A DNA stretch of 64,000 nucleotides, from contig CM037838.1 of assembly GCA_021234535.1 (NCBI GenBank), forward strand, positions 18,607,009-18,671,008. Direction: 5' to 3'. Shown here piece by piece: positions 49,266 to 60,300 of this stretch (its first letter is position 1; the number at the start of each line of letters is the position of its first letter). The notes below the pieces were generated by a model. It was not told the origin of the DNA. It saw nothing but the letters and a program-made list of their open reading frames with translations, and ran no database searches. Position numbers and translations under genes: made by a program. The DNA is from Stichopus chloronotus (taxonomy: Eukaryota > Echinodermata > Holothuroidea > Aspidochirotida > Stichopodidae).

Positions 49266-50363
49266 CAAACGGATATGATGCTGCAGGGGAACAAATTGTA
49301 CTTTGTCATGTCTAATAACTTGATAAAAAGGAAAACATGTTTATTTAATCAAAATTATAGCACTTTATATTTTTCGAGTTACAGCTATTGGTGGCAGCTC
49401 TTTCGTATTTGATTTTTTGGCGTGATGCCCTTCCCAATGGCTATGATGTCCTTGAAAATAAACAAAAAATGATAACCCTATTAAACCAGAATCTAGCAAG
49501 ACTTGTAACTTTGCCTTTAGTCTACTTAAAGACATAACACACAGTACAAGTTTCTGTGGTTTGATACACGGTAGTCATTAGCTAAAAGCTTGCTTTGATT
49601 ACCTGAACTACTTTAAGCCTTGCTCAGAGGGCTAAACAAAGACACTGTTTATATGTACAGTAAATGGTTAAGTCCATCAAGCACCTGGCTCAACAGACTG
49701 TATGATTTATTCTGGACATTGTGTTTTCTACTGGCAGTCAACTGTAATAAATTATGTCAGGTGACAGTGACCAATTTGAACAGAGGTGGGTCAGTTATAA
49801 TTTGATTCATTCAATTATTCAATCACAGTTTATGCACGCTCAAGCCTAGGGTATTTGATCCAAATGATCAGTAATTTAGTTTTTTTTTATAACACTAATA
49901 CCCCGTGGTATATTTAATTAATCAATTCCAATTTACAATTCATGCATGCTCACATGTCCTTATGAGGACAGCGACATAAGGTTTGCCTGATAATAATCTT
50001 TGATACAAAATTTAATGTTGTCTTCTTGTTTTCTTTAAGGTTATCGATGAGACAATGTTGGTATGTCCTAAAAGAAGTTCTTGTGCATCAAAAAAACAGG
50101 AAACGATACTAGGTATATTTTTTGATGTTTTCACAATACATTCTGAAATGTGAACATGCATGCCAGAAGCCAAAAATGCAGTGCACCTCCCTGTTATTAC
50201 CAGGCAACTCCCTACCCTGGTATTACAGTATTTCTCGACTAAACAGTGCGGCCATCTTCATGTGCCACAAGCCAAATGATAATATGATACTGCCAAAACT
50301 ATTTGGCCCGCTATTAAAAACTGTAGGCCAACCGATAAGAACTGTAGGCCAAGCGATCCTTAA
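49266..50363. other. Gene-free stretch
   Basis: No exon supported; AT-rich intergenic sequence. Confidence 0.45.
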
Positions 50364-50708
50364 AGGGAAAAAGGGCGTTTGGAATATACCAACATGGCAC
50401 ACAAAGAAAATAGCTTTAATCATTGTCAAACCATTCAGTCTCATCAATAAACATCCGAAAAAGCTTCATCTCCTCAAAACATTATGCATGTGATGAGTAA
50501 CGGAAGATGCATCATTTGAATTTTAAAAAGTTTGGGTGAACAAATTATTCTTGAGCAACTGATAACTGAATTTCTATCTGTGAGAAACTTATACCTTGAG
50601 AAGAAGGCTACTGTCCATTCTTATTTTGAATGATCTATCATTCTATGTTCACAAACAGTAGTTTTAAAAATATGGTTGTTTCCTGTGAAACAAACGCCTT
50701 ACTTCCCT
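50364..50708. mobile_element. TTAA-flanked MITE, AGGGAAA family, copy B (complete)
   Basis: 345 bp between perfect TTAA sites (50360-50363 and 50709-50712). The left end is AGGGAAAAAGGGCGTTTG; the right end inverse is AGGGAAGTAAGGCGTTTG. This copy defines the family ends for copies A and C. Confidence 0.9.
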
Positions 50709-50879
50709 TTAATTATGCCAATATTACCTATTTTCATTTTTAACAATTTGATGTCAAATAACCCCAAACTAACTTTCATCTCTACAAAAATCCGTAGGAA
50801 CCATCAAATCAACAAGAGGATTCTACATTACAAGTATAAGATTCACTGGAAGGACCATTCTTTAAAAATTGCATATTCA

Positions 50880-51271
50880 AGTTTTTCATATTTTGACCTC
50901 CCATGACCCCAAATGACCTTTCACCTCTGCAAAAAAAAAATAGGGATCATCTACTCGATATGGGCAATCCACATGCTAACTATGAGATCTCTCATATTTA
51001 TCACTCTGCAAATATCGTGTTTACAAGCAATTTTCAAGGTATTTACCTTTTGACCTCTGGTGACCCCAAATGACCTTTGACCTCCACCAAAAACAATTGG
51101 GATCATCTACTCAATAAGGGCAATCTACATGCCAAGTATGAGATCACTCAGAGTTACGCTTCTTGAGATATTGTGTTTACAAGCAGGCGTCACACACGCA
51201 CGTACATACACACACATACACACATGACATCATCATCGCATAGATTCCTTGCCTGCCTTCGGCAAGGAATC
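50880..51271 (+). repeat. TGACCTTTGACCTCCAC array, block 2, with terminal hairpin
   Basis: Two units of about 165 bp repeat TGACCCCAAATGACCTTT, ACCTC, GGGATCATCTACTC and AAGTATGAGATC-like words. The block then runs into CACACA repeats and ends in a perfect 11-bp hairpin (GATTCCTTGCC / GGCAAGGAATC, 51243-51271). Confidence 0.85.
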
Positions 51272-51297
51272 AAAAATTAAACCTGGTCACAAAGCTT

Positions 51298-52010
51298 CAG
51301 TACTTGTCAGGTGCATTCTTAAACCCATTAACACTTCTTGCCATCACTTATCCTCAGGCAACCCATTCCACTCATTCACTACCCTCTGAGAAAAGAAGTA
51401 ATGATGAATATTTATCACATCACTTACTTTTACATGTCATTAATAATGAAAATTTCATTCACATCAGTGCATAAGCTGGAATGGGAATTTCCGCCATTCA
51501 TAATCATAAGCAATGTTCCTGCCTTGTATCTAATTATGACTGTAAGTCCTGCATGCCATTAGCATTTTGTTGTCGAAAATCACAGTATGTAAAGTCTATG
51601 AATCGATCTACAAACTTGTACACAATATCTTCCATTTCAAGGCTGCCAGTCATTTGACACTAGAAGCTATGTTGAGACATTCTGATTAATGAGCAACTAT
51701 ACTAAAGAAACTAACCATAGACTTTTTAACAATAGACTCCATGACCTTACAAACAACACTAGTGAGACTAGTCAACAGGCCTGTAATTACAAGGCTGTGA
51801 CGTATCTCCCTTTTTAAAAATTGGGGTAATGTTAGCACACCTTCATAGTCCTCAGGAACATAACCTTAAATCAAATATAAATTTATTAAAGAAAACTGAG
51901 TGACAGCTATAGTGGAACACAGAAATGATGAGCAAATGACCTTAACAAAACTGAATAGGGGCCAGGGGCTTTACGAATATTGAGAGAAAGCAACTATTTT
52001 AAAACTACGT
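51298..52010 (-). mobile_element. LINE relic with internal deletion
   Basis: On the minus strand, from high to low coordinates: LNIRKAPGPYSVLLRS (about 51984), ANITPIFKKGDTSQPCNYRP (51836 down), a frameshift and SLTSVVCKVMESIVKK (to 51711), then YFFSQRVVNEWNGLP (51400) and VNGFKNAPDKY with a stop (to 51298). These are reverse-transcriptase N-terminal motifs and the extreme ORF2 C-terminus. Most of the catalytic core, including the Asp-Asp motif, is deleted. Several stops and frameshifts show a dead copy. Confidence 0.85.
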
Positions 52011-54986
52011 CACTCGAAATAAGACAAGAGTCCAAATTTGGGAAAACACTTTTTCCAACCTCTTTCCAATGGCACCTACATAAATAGTACATATACTGTA
52101 CTAGGCATTATAGCCTAGGCTAGTACTAGTAGTAGTACTACGTAGGGGACGTTTGTGGTCGGAGAGCTAGAGAGACGGCTATACGAGTCTCACTGCATGT
52201 TGCCCTAGCTAGTAAGGGCTATTCGGCCATTTAAATGTTTATATGCAATGCAGTCATAAACTTGCTACCCTTTCTTGACCAGCTCTTCTCTCCTTAATTA
52301 ATTTCTCTAAATCGTCAATCCAACCGACACACAACTTCCCGCGTGAAGCTCTCCCCTTACCTATTTTCTGTTCTCATGCCCCTATCTGTCCTCCTGTAAG
52401 GCAATTCGTTCTAATATTTATTCGATATCTGATGATGTATTAACAATTCAGTTTGTTGGTGATCTCAGCAAATCATTTGTTGATATCAGCAATTATTTAT
52501 TGCCGTCCATCCCGCGCCGGAACGGTGAGAATACACGACGTACCTTGTGTATACGCTTACACTGTGATCAGGACGCGGTGACCGGCAACTCCCTATATAG
52601 TGTGCTGAGGAAATAAATCAATCAATAAACAAAGTATACACCGATTGAGCTGGGACAAACCTAGCTTCTGTAGCGGCAGGGAGTTCCTGGTAGCAGTTAA
52701 CTTTGGAGTTGGAGTATGATAATAAGTTGTTTATGATTTGTTATTCTTTACGTGTCATTCTTCTCTTTCCTTTTTCTTCTATATTTTACTTGTTTTGTTT
52801 TGATCAGACTCGAAAAATGTTTTTTTTTTTTTTCTGGTTCATCTATTTCCATTATAATGTGTTATATGCTTTGCTTACTTGTAATATAATATGTTCCTCA
52901 TTTACTATCAAATGCATTGTTAATTTTGAAATGGAATATTGAAATATACTTCAACTTCAATCACTGAGGGGCCAAGACAGCTTTTTTTTTTTTTTTTTAC
53001 AGATGCAATGATCCGGACTAGAAGTAGGTCAGTTCCTGTTGTCTACTTTTAATGAAGACGTGCAAAAGGATCAGTGAACTGTCCGATATATTTGAAGATA
53101 TACCTGGAGATGGAACTTAATAGTTTGTCATGGAATGTTAAAAATGATTACAGCAGACAACAAATGATCAAAAAATAAATAAAATTCACTTGAAATACAG
53201 AGTAGAAATGTATTTACACAGATTACAATTGATCTTAATATGTGTTATGTTACAAATTTCCCAAAATTTGGCATTATTGAGAACATTACCATCAAACACG
53301 ATAAATATGTGCAAGTGTGAAAATGACTCTGTTAAACTGAACTTCACTATAACTTAAGTCCCCAGTCTTTTTTGGCTTTGGCATTGCACATTACTAGAGC
53401 TATGAAGTGGCTGCTTTACTCACCCCAAATTTGGTGAGTCACATATTCTAAAAGGGTTTTCTACTAACACACCCTTCACTAGCTGACCATGAAGAAAAAC
53501 ACCAACTGTTGTAAGTAAACAACTCAAGGGTAGCACAAAAGATGACAGGAATAGTGAGAGTGGGGTACGTGTTTTCCTTCAGTCATTTTAAACCATAGAA
53601 AAAGCTGTTAACATGATCAGGAAATTCTGCTAGCTATTAGCATGTTGTAAGGCCAATAGAGCACACCATGACACCAACAACACCCAACAGGAGGCTTAAG
53701 AGGCAGTGACACCAGAAATGTTGAAATTGGAACCAGAGAGGGAGGATGAGTGGTGCATGCAGTCTAAAATTAAAGGATAGGATGCAACATAAAAATCAGT
53801 GGTAGCATGGATGGCCAGGGCTCCCCTGTAGCATTTTTTGGGGGGGGGGGGAGGGGGAGTACACAAGAGTAAAATAGTCTTACAACAACTGTAGCTAGCA
53901 CATGAGTGATGGGCACCACTTAAGCCTTGCCTCCCCACCCCCACCCCAAAGGTGCACCCACATTGCCACTGATTGATAGGTGTTGGAAATTTGAAATATT
54001 GAGATACAGAGTGGAAAGTGAGAAAAGGAGGTGACAATGCAATTACTGTTCAAAGAAAAGACAACATGAGTTTACATAGCACTCACAGCCCACAAAGAGT
54101 TTAACAACCTCATTCCAAATCCCAAAAGAGTTTAAAACACAATTGACATGTTTCTGGAAAAAATAAATATGGCAACAAACATGAAAATATTTGAACAGTA
54201 AAGAAACAAGCTGATATTGCTGTTGATTTAATTGTCTTCTGCCCTAATATGACAAAAAAGGATCAGTCTAGCAAACTGGTTTTATCTTGGCTACAGTTTC
54301 ATTCTTCAGTCTTCTGAGTGCATTCAAGGAGAAAACAATTTTTTTTTTGGGGGGGGAGGGGGTTTGCCATGGATTACCTCCTCACAGTGTAATAAACTTA
54401 GGGTTGCCATTTCCCATGTCGTGCCCCATTTTTTAATGGAGTCTCCAGGCTTGTACAATGATCATCCTAATTGTTCTCAAAAACGAATACGGGCCTGGCT
54501 GTTACATTCTGCATGCATGTTTTTGCATGTGCTGTAAAAATTCACTTGCTGTAGTACCGTATCTGCATCTCAAACTGAGCACCTTCATTCAGCAACATGT
54601 CCTACACTTAGCCCTCCCAGTATCACACAGAGAGAGAGAGAGAGAGAAAAGGAAAACTTGGCAAAGGGAACCCCTTTTCTGGGTCAGTCTCCAAATGTTA
54701 AATTCCGACTTTAAGCTAAGAAAAACATGGTAACCTCTAAATATACTGTGTGCCAATGTGGGTTGCTGATTTTTTTTTTCACTATTGCAATCAGTTATTT
54801 AAATCAATTTTAATCATGATTTTTTTTTTAAAAAAGTATGATTTTAATTGGCTTGCTTTACATCACACAACCCTGGTGCCAATGTATGGCAGAGTTGTAA
54901 CTTGCACCAAAAGTTAACTGATAAACTTCAACAGATTTAAAATGACAAAATGGACCTATCTGGTACATGACATTCAATTACTTTAA
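52011..54986. other. Gene-free stretch
   Basis: No exon supported. Contains T/G compound runs at 53834-53851 and 54339-54356 and a (GA)n run at 54629-54650. A GC-richer patch at about 52500-52600 is unexplained. Confidence 0.45.
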
Positions 54987-55464
54987 AGGCAGTCACTCAT
55001 CAATCCAGATTAGGCTCATGTGCAGCTATTTCAGTAGGGGGGAGGGTTCGATTTTAACACAAGTGGAACATTTCACTCGACAATTATGACCAACAAATTA
55101 AAGCTGATTATTGTTGCTAATACTAACGTAGGCCGACTGTCATAGGCTGAGTAGAACTCCAGATCTTGTAGGGGGGGGGGGGGGGAGGGATGAGGTTGTC
55201 TGAACCTCCCCAGATACGGCCTAGAGATAGTTTCAATTATCCCTACCACTACCTTCTAGCCACTCCCACAGTCTGTCTTGAACTCCCCCACATGTATAAT
55301 CAAAAGACTGGGCCCCTGTATACACTACGTAATTTCCTGAGCTACAATGCATCTTTCAACTTTGCTGTCAATCAAAGAGCAGAACCAATTGAGAATTTGG
55401 CTTACACCTAGCAAAAAAAAAGAAGGAAAAAGTAGCTTGGGGTGATGATGATGAGTGACTGCCT
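54987..55464. mobile_element. TTAA-flanked MITE, AGGCAGTCACTCATCA family
   Basis: Left: TTAA|AGGCAGTCACTCATCA. Right inverse: TCAA|AGGCAGTCACTCATCA, a 16-bp perfect terminal inverted repeat. The ends resemble those of the 8297-8543 element (AGGCTGTATTGCATCA). About 478 bp, with a 14-G run inside. Confidence 0.88.
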
Positions 55465-55575
55465 TTGATACATATCAGTTGAACAAAAAGTTTGGTGAAC
55501 TTCTACAAAACAAGCACAGTTGAGTTCTAAATTCTCCTTACTGTACATAGTGATTAGGATAAATTAATGGCTTAC

Positions 55576-55920
55576 AGGGAAATAGGACATTGACAATGCA
55601 CAGACATGTCAGACAAAGAAAATAGCTTTCATCACTGTTAAACCATTCAGGCTCATCAAAGAACATCTGCAGAAGCTTCATCTCTGCAAAATAGTATCCA
55701 TAAAATGAGTTATGGAACATGCATCATTTGAATTTTCACAATTTGGGTGAACAAATTATTGTTGGGCAACAAATATGTGAATTTATATCTGTGAGAAATT
55801 CATCTCTTGGAAAGGCAGCTACAGTTCAGTCTGATTTTGAATAATCTATCAGTCTGTGTCTACAATATCAGATGAAAAAATATGAGTTTTTTTCTGTAAA
55901 GCAAAAGCCTTATTGTGATT
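55576..55920. mobile_element. AGGGAAA-family MITE, copy C
   Basis: Begins TTAC|AGGGAAATAGG and matches copy B through AAAGAAAATAGCTTT, GCTTCATCTC, GCATCATTTGAATTTT and TATCTGTGAGAAA. The right end near 55920 is degraded. Confidence 0.8.
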
Positions 55921-57006
55921 CAAAAGATTCATGGAGATGCTATATAAATTAAAATGAAATTTAATGTGAAAAATGAATGGCAAGATCTTTTTTTACAACA
56001 GAGGAGTAATTCAGAGGGGTGGAAACTCTGGTTACAATTTTAATAAGTCAAATACATATTTTTTTTGTTTTGTTTCTGCAGGAATCTCCTACTGAATGAA
56101 ACAAAGGTGATAAAGAAACAAATCACTCACAGGATGACTTGGATGACTTCAGGCACAAGTTTTGACATCGGTTTGTCGATCCAAAAACACAAGACTACCC
56201 ACTTTGCCACGAGGTGTGGCCAACAGCCTTTGAGATACTTTTGTCTTTTAAAATGTATACATGATGCAAGGAGTTCTCCTAGAATGCAGTTCTATGATTA
56301 CGCACAGTTCCTCCATGCGCCTGACAGGTACCAAAATTTACCACTGTGACAGAAAAAAATATATTCTCACTGTAAATACCTGAGTTGAATTATCAAGGCC
56401 AATAAATCTGTCCACATGCATAACCTTATCATGCTGACATGGGGCTATGTGATTTGTGCATCTCTCAAATTTGATGTTATTGTCTATTAAACGAAGAACT
56501 GACTTAGTGCACATGGAGCTCATCATATTTACTTGGTATGTTTAACTCAGTCACAACACTATGATGATCAGATTTGTAGTTCGAAGAATGCCACATGTTA
56601 CCTTTAGTAAAAGTAAATCGATTTAAATGACCAACACTAACTTCAAACTTGAAAAGCATAATGGTTTGCAGGTGAGCATCAGGCCTTGAGTTTTAGATTT
56701 CCCAGGTTTGCTACAAACCACACCCCCTCAGAAAAAAAAAAAAAAAAATTAAGGAATGTGGTACGTTAGGTTACTTTTTACAGATATACCTGAGTTCCCG
56801 TTCTCTACCTAGGCGTAGAAAAAAAAATCATGCCTCTCACAGTTATTTCAGGTGAGCTATGGTGTACCAAGACTGCACTCGCAGGCCTCAAAATTAAAAG
56901 CCTGGAGCAGTTATGAAAGTAATACCAAAGTGTCCAAGGGTCTAGTGCACTGGCAATGTTTAATACTTTCCATAAAAGTGGAGAAATCAAATAATGTTTT
57001 TTTTTT
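55921..57006. other. DAXX 3' flank, gene-free
   Basis: Downstream of the DAXX stop. ATTAAA on the minus strand at 56959-56964, about 45 bases after the stop, is a candidate poly(A) signal. Nothing else supported. Confidence 0.45.
56959..56964 (-). terminator. Candidate DAXX poly(A) signal (ATTAAA)
   Basis: ATTAAA on the minus strand, about 45 bases past the DAXX stop. Position is plausible; usage unproven. Confidence 0.35.
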
Positions 57007-57302
57007 TCAATCAGAGTCAGAAATAATGACAACATCGCTATCTGACTGGGACTTGACTTCGCTTTCTTTCTCACCAGATGCCGTGGATGGGCTTGGAGAA
57101 CTTGAAAGAATTTCGATGTAGTCGTCTGAAGACGTGCTGTTTGGAACTTTCTTGGACACTGTCTGTGTAGTCGATGCACTGAGGGATTTGGAGCTTTGGC
57201 TGCTTTGCAAAAGTGTATAGCTATGGCACTCAGGAACTGGTACCAGACCCTCGACCCCGAGACTGTCTATGGGGTCACTATCTGTGGTTTGCTTTTCCCA
57301 GT
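57007..57302 (-). CDS. DAXX: DAXX C-terminal tail with SUMO-interacting motif
   Basis: In the frame of exon 2, one base off the central block. Reads ASDWEKQTTDSDPIDSLG, a Ser/Thr-rich stretch, DDYIEILSSSPSP and the end SDSDVVIISDSD with stop at 57009-57007. The hydrophobic-acidic end equals the DAXX C-terminal SIM (IIVLSDSD) that binds SUMO. A pyrimidine-rich AG at about 57302 could be an acceptor. Confidence 0.85.
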
Positions 57303-60300
57303 CTGAGGCACACGGTGGCAGGAGAGGAATTGTTGCTTTCCTTCACACTGTACGTGAATGCGGCTTGCAGCACTTCCATGCCATTCGCAGATGGTGTTTC
57401 CTCGGACTTTTGGTGAAATCCGTTCAGTCCTGAGACTCCGACCTCCGGATGTGGTGGAAGTTTTTTACTGTGGGCAAGGTCAGTGATTGAGCCGTCTGCA
57501 GCTGTATCTGCATTGTCATCATCAACCTCATCATCTCCATCCTCATCGTCAGAGAGTGAAACAATGCTCTGAATGGATAAATCACTCTGTTCTTCTTCCT
57601 CCTCTTCACCATGTTCCTCATCTCCGCCCTCTGTCATGCTACTTTCTTCTTCTGATGTGAGAAGCGATTTTGTCTCGTCTTCGCGGATGAAGGAATCTAT
57701 GTCGGACGTTTCCCATTCTACTGTGCCAGTGTCCACAGAGCGAGAGACTTTCCTTGTCATAAGAGACGAATCTTGTAAACATTGTTCTGAGGATTCTGAA
57801 TCTGTACCGCAGTGTAAACCATCCTCACAAACATTTTCAGTCTTTCTTCTCTTGGCTGGCAGTTGCTCCTCATCACTGAGGTATTTTTCAATTTCTTCAT
57901 TGCCTTCCTCTTCCCAACCACCATCACCCTTCTGATCCACCTCAGGATCTTCCTCCTGATCTTCCTCTTCATCCTCTGATGCTGCCTCTAAATCCTCCCC
58001 TCTTGCCTCCATTGCCCCCTGCACCTGTGTGTACTTGTTTATCTCCTCCGTCAGCTTCTTTGAGCAGGCTTGCCCGTTTGCTTCTAGTTTAGACCTCAGT
58101 TCTTCGTTCACCTCTGCTGGGTCACTGTCTGCGAGCTGGAAGTCCGCATAACCGAAACTTTGAATGAGATCCTGTTGCCTACGTCTCTTCAGTTCGGTCC
58201 CTACGTCCACGAAGATCTCCCTGGCGAGGACTCCGACTTCCACCTCATCGATCCCTAAGTTGTACTTTTCATTTGCTCTCTCAACCACCGTCAGCACATC
58301 TTGGTAATCTGGGAAATACTCTGACTGGTTCATCAACTTGGTTATCTTCGCATTTATTTCCTTGTAACTGGAGCTTCGGTACGTCAGCTGTTTTTCTTTT
58401 GTCCGGCCTGTGGAGTTGGAGATTTTCTTCAACTTGCATAGCATGTCCCACCCTTTCACGAACCTCTGTCGAAGCTTATATTCCTGAATGTGAATGGACT
58501 GTTCGTCCTCCATTTCATCCAATGTCAGCTCTTTTTCAGAGAGTTTCTGAATGGCACGATGAAGTTTCCCCAGTTTCTTCTCCAGTTTGTCAATTCTGCG
58601 TTGAGATTTATCTTTCTCGGCACTGCTCTGAGCACTGCATGATTCCACTTCCCCATTGCTCACATTTGAAGGATCAGCGAACGTCACTTTTTGAATCCGA
58701 TGCTGCTGTTCCATTTTGAGACTGGCTTCGTGGCTGCTTTCTTTCTCACCTTCAAAACTTCGTTTAAATCCCAAATGGACTGAAAAATGGATTTCACACC
58801 TTTATCTGCACCCACAGTTGCAATATGCCTGTTCAATATGACCTCTAGCTCTTCAGATTTGACAAAGTCTGCAGAGGCTTCTTTAAAATGTTTCTGAAGA
58901 TTGGTACATCCCTTACTCACGAGTTCCTCTTTGGTAGAAGGAGATTTACTCTGACACAAATTCTGAAACTGGAAGAGAAAGGAGAATACTTTTATTACAA
59001 ACTGCAGAATTGGAATTTACGAAAAAGACTTAAAATCGGTATGTTCTGCTTGATGAAACAAAATATCCTCTATTGTTTATCTTTGGTCTCTCTCTTTTCA
59101 TATCAACCTGGAAAACAACATCTTCACCGCTTTTCTTTCAGAAGAAACTTCACCAAGTAGAGTGTTAATTACAGTGTGGTAGAAAGAGGACAGCTAGTCC
59201 TTTTGGTGCAATTTTGAAAATGCAGGAATAACAGCACATCCTGCTTTCATGGCATTTGGAAGCACATGTATGCAGCAGCACATAAAGAACACAAAAAAGG
59301 AACGGGAAAGTCAAAGGACTTTGTGACTCTCTGTCAAGGTGTATGAAAAATTAAAAACAATCAACATACCAATTTTGAAGTTCAAATGCCTTACACTTCT
59401 TGAGATAGGAAGTCTACAAGGTTTTCAAAGTATGACCTCTGCTGACCTTATGTCACCATTGACCAACATGAATTAGAACGCATATGCATTCCCGTTCGTG
59501 GCTGTGAATGTGGGTCACAACTGTGTCTAGGTGGATTGAGTGGTGTCTTCGTAGGGGTTCTTTTTTTAATAAATACACTGTAGTTGATCTAGTAATTGTT
59601 TTAATAAGGTCTTTACTGACAGTTGCATTTAACATATATTGGAAGACTTTGACAAACAAAGTGAGAATTGTTGTTGGATGTACTACTTCCTCAGTCTAGT
59701 TAATAAGGTGAAAGGGATACTGAAATGTAATTTGTTGTCATGTTGTATTATAAAGAAGAAAATTATGAAAAATGTGTACATTTGAGAAATTGAAAAGTAT
59801 GTAGTATAGTGGTATGTATGAAAGTGGACGGTTTATACGGGCATTATTTTATCTTGGGTGTTGACGATTTCTGAAATGGTGTTACAGTGTTTGCGTGTGT
59901 ACTGAAAAACCAGAAGGACAAGATTATGTTGAATAATTTGCATTTTCCTGATTTTCATGTAGTGTACATGGACAGACTAAGTCTTTCAATAATGACAATG
60001 ACAGTAACTACTTTGACAGTTCCGGACTGGCATAGAAACAGCAAAAAGCAGAAATCATATTTGAAAGGTAATGGTGCTTGCTATAAGTGCCTACATAATG
60101 AATATGCAACAGCATAGGCCTCATTGGTGTATCAAAATCATACTACTCAAGTCGTCGCTCCTTTGTTTGTATCGGAAATGGTAGTAATCGGTGAAACGTG
60201 TAGTATAATGGCATGTTTCAATGTGGATGGATTACTTGGGCATTATTCTAACTTGGGTTTTGACGGTTTCTGTAATAATGTTAAAGTGTTTGCATGTGTA

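Noticed and set aside
50122..50493. Plus-strand open frame of 123 codons
   Set aside because: Its second half lies inside the MITE at 50364-50708; no domain seen.
56065..56349. Plus-strand open frame of 94 codons downstream of DAXX
   Set aside because: A T-rich tract and AG precede it like an acceptor, but the protein shows no recognisable motif and no partner exon was found.
57573..57935. Plus-strand open frame of 120 codons rich in Ser/Cys
   Set aside because: It is antisense to the acidic Glu/Asp-rich DAXX segment; runs of Ser are the expected mirror of GAA/GAG/GAT codons.
58273..58719. Plus-strand open frame of 148 codons
   Set aside because: Antisense shadow of the DAXX histone-binding domain; no independent features.
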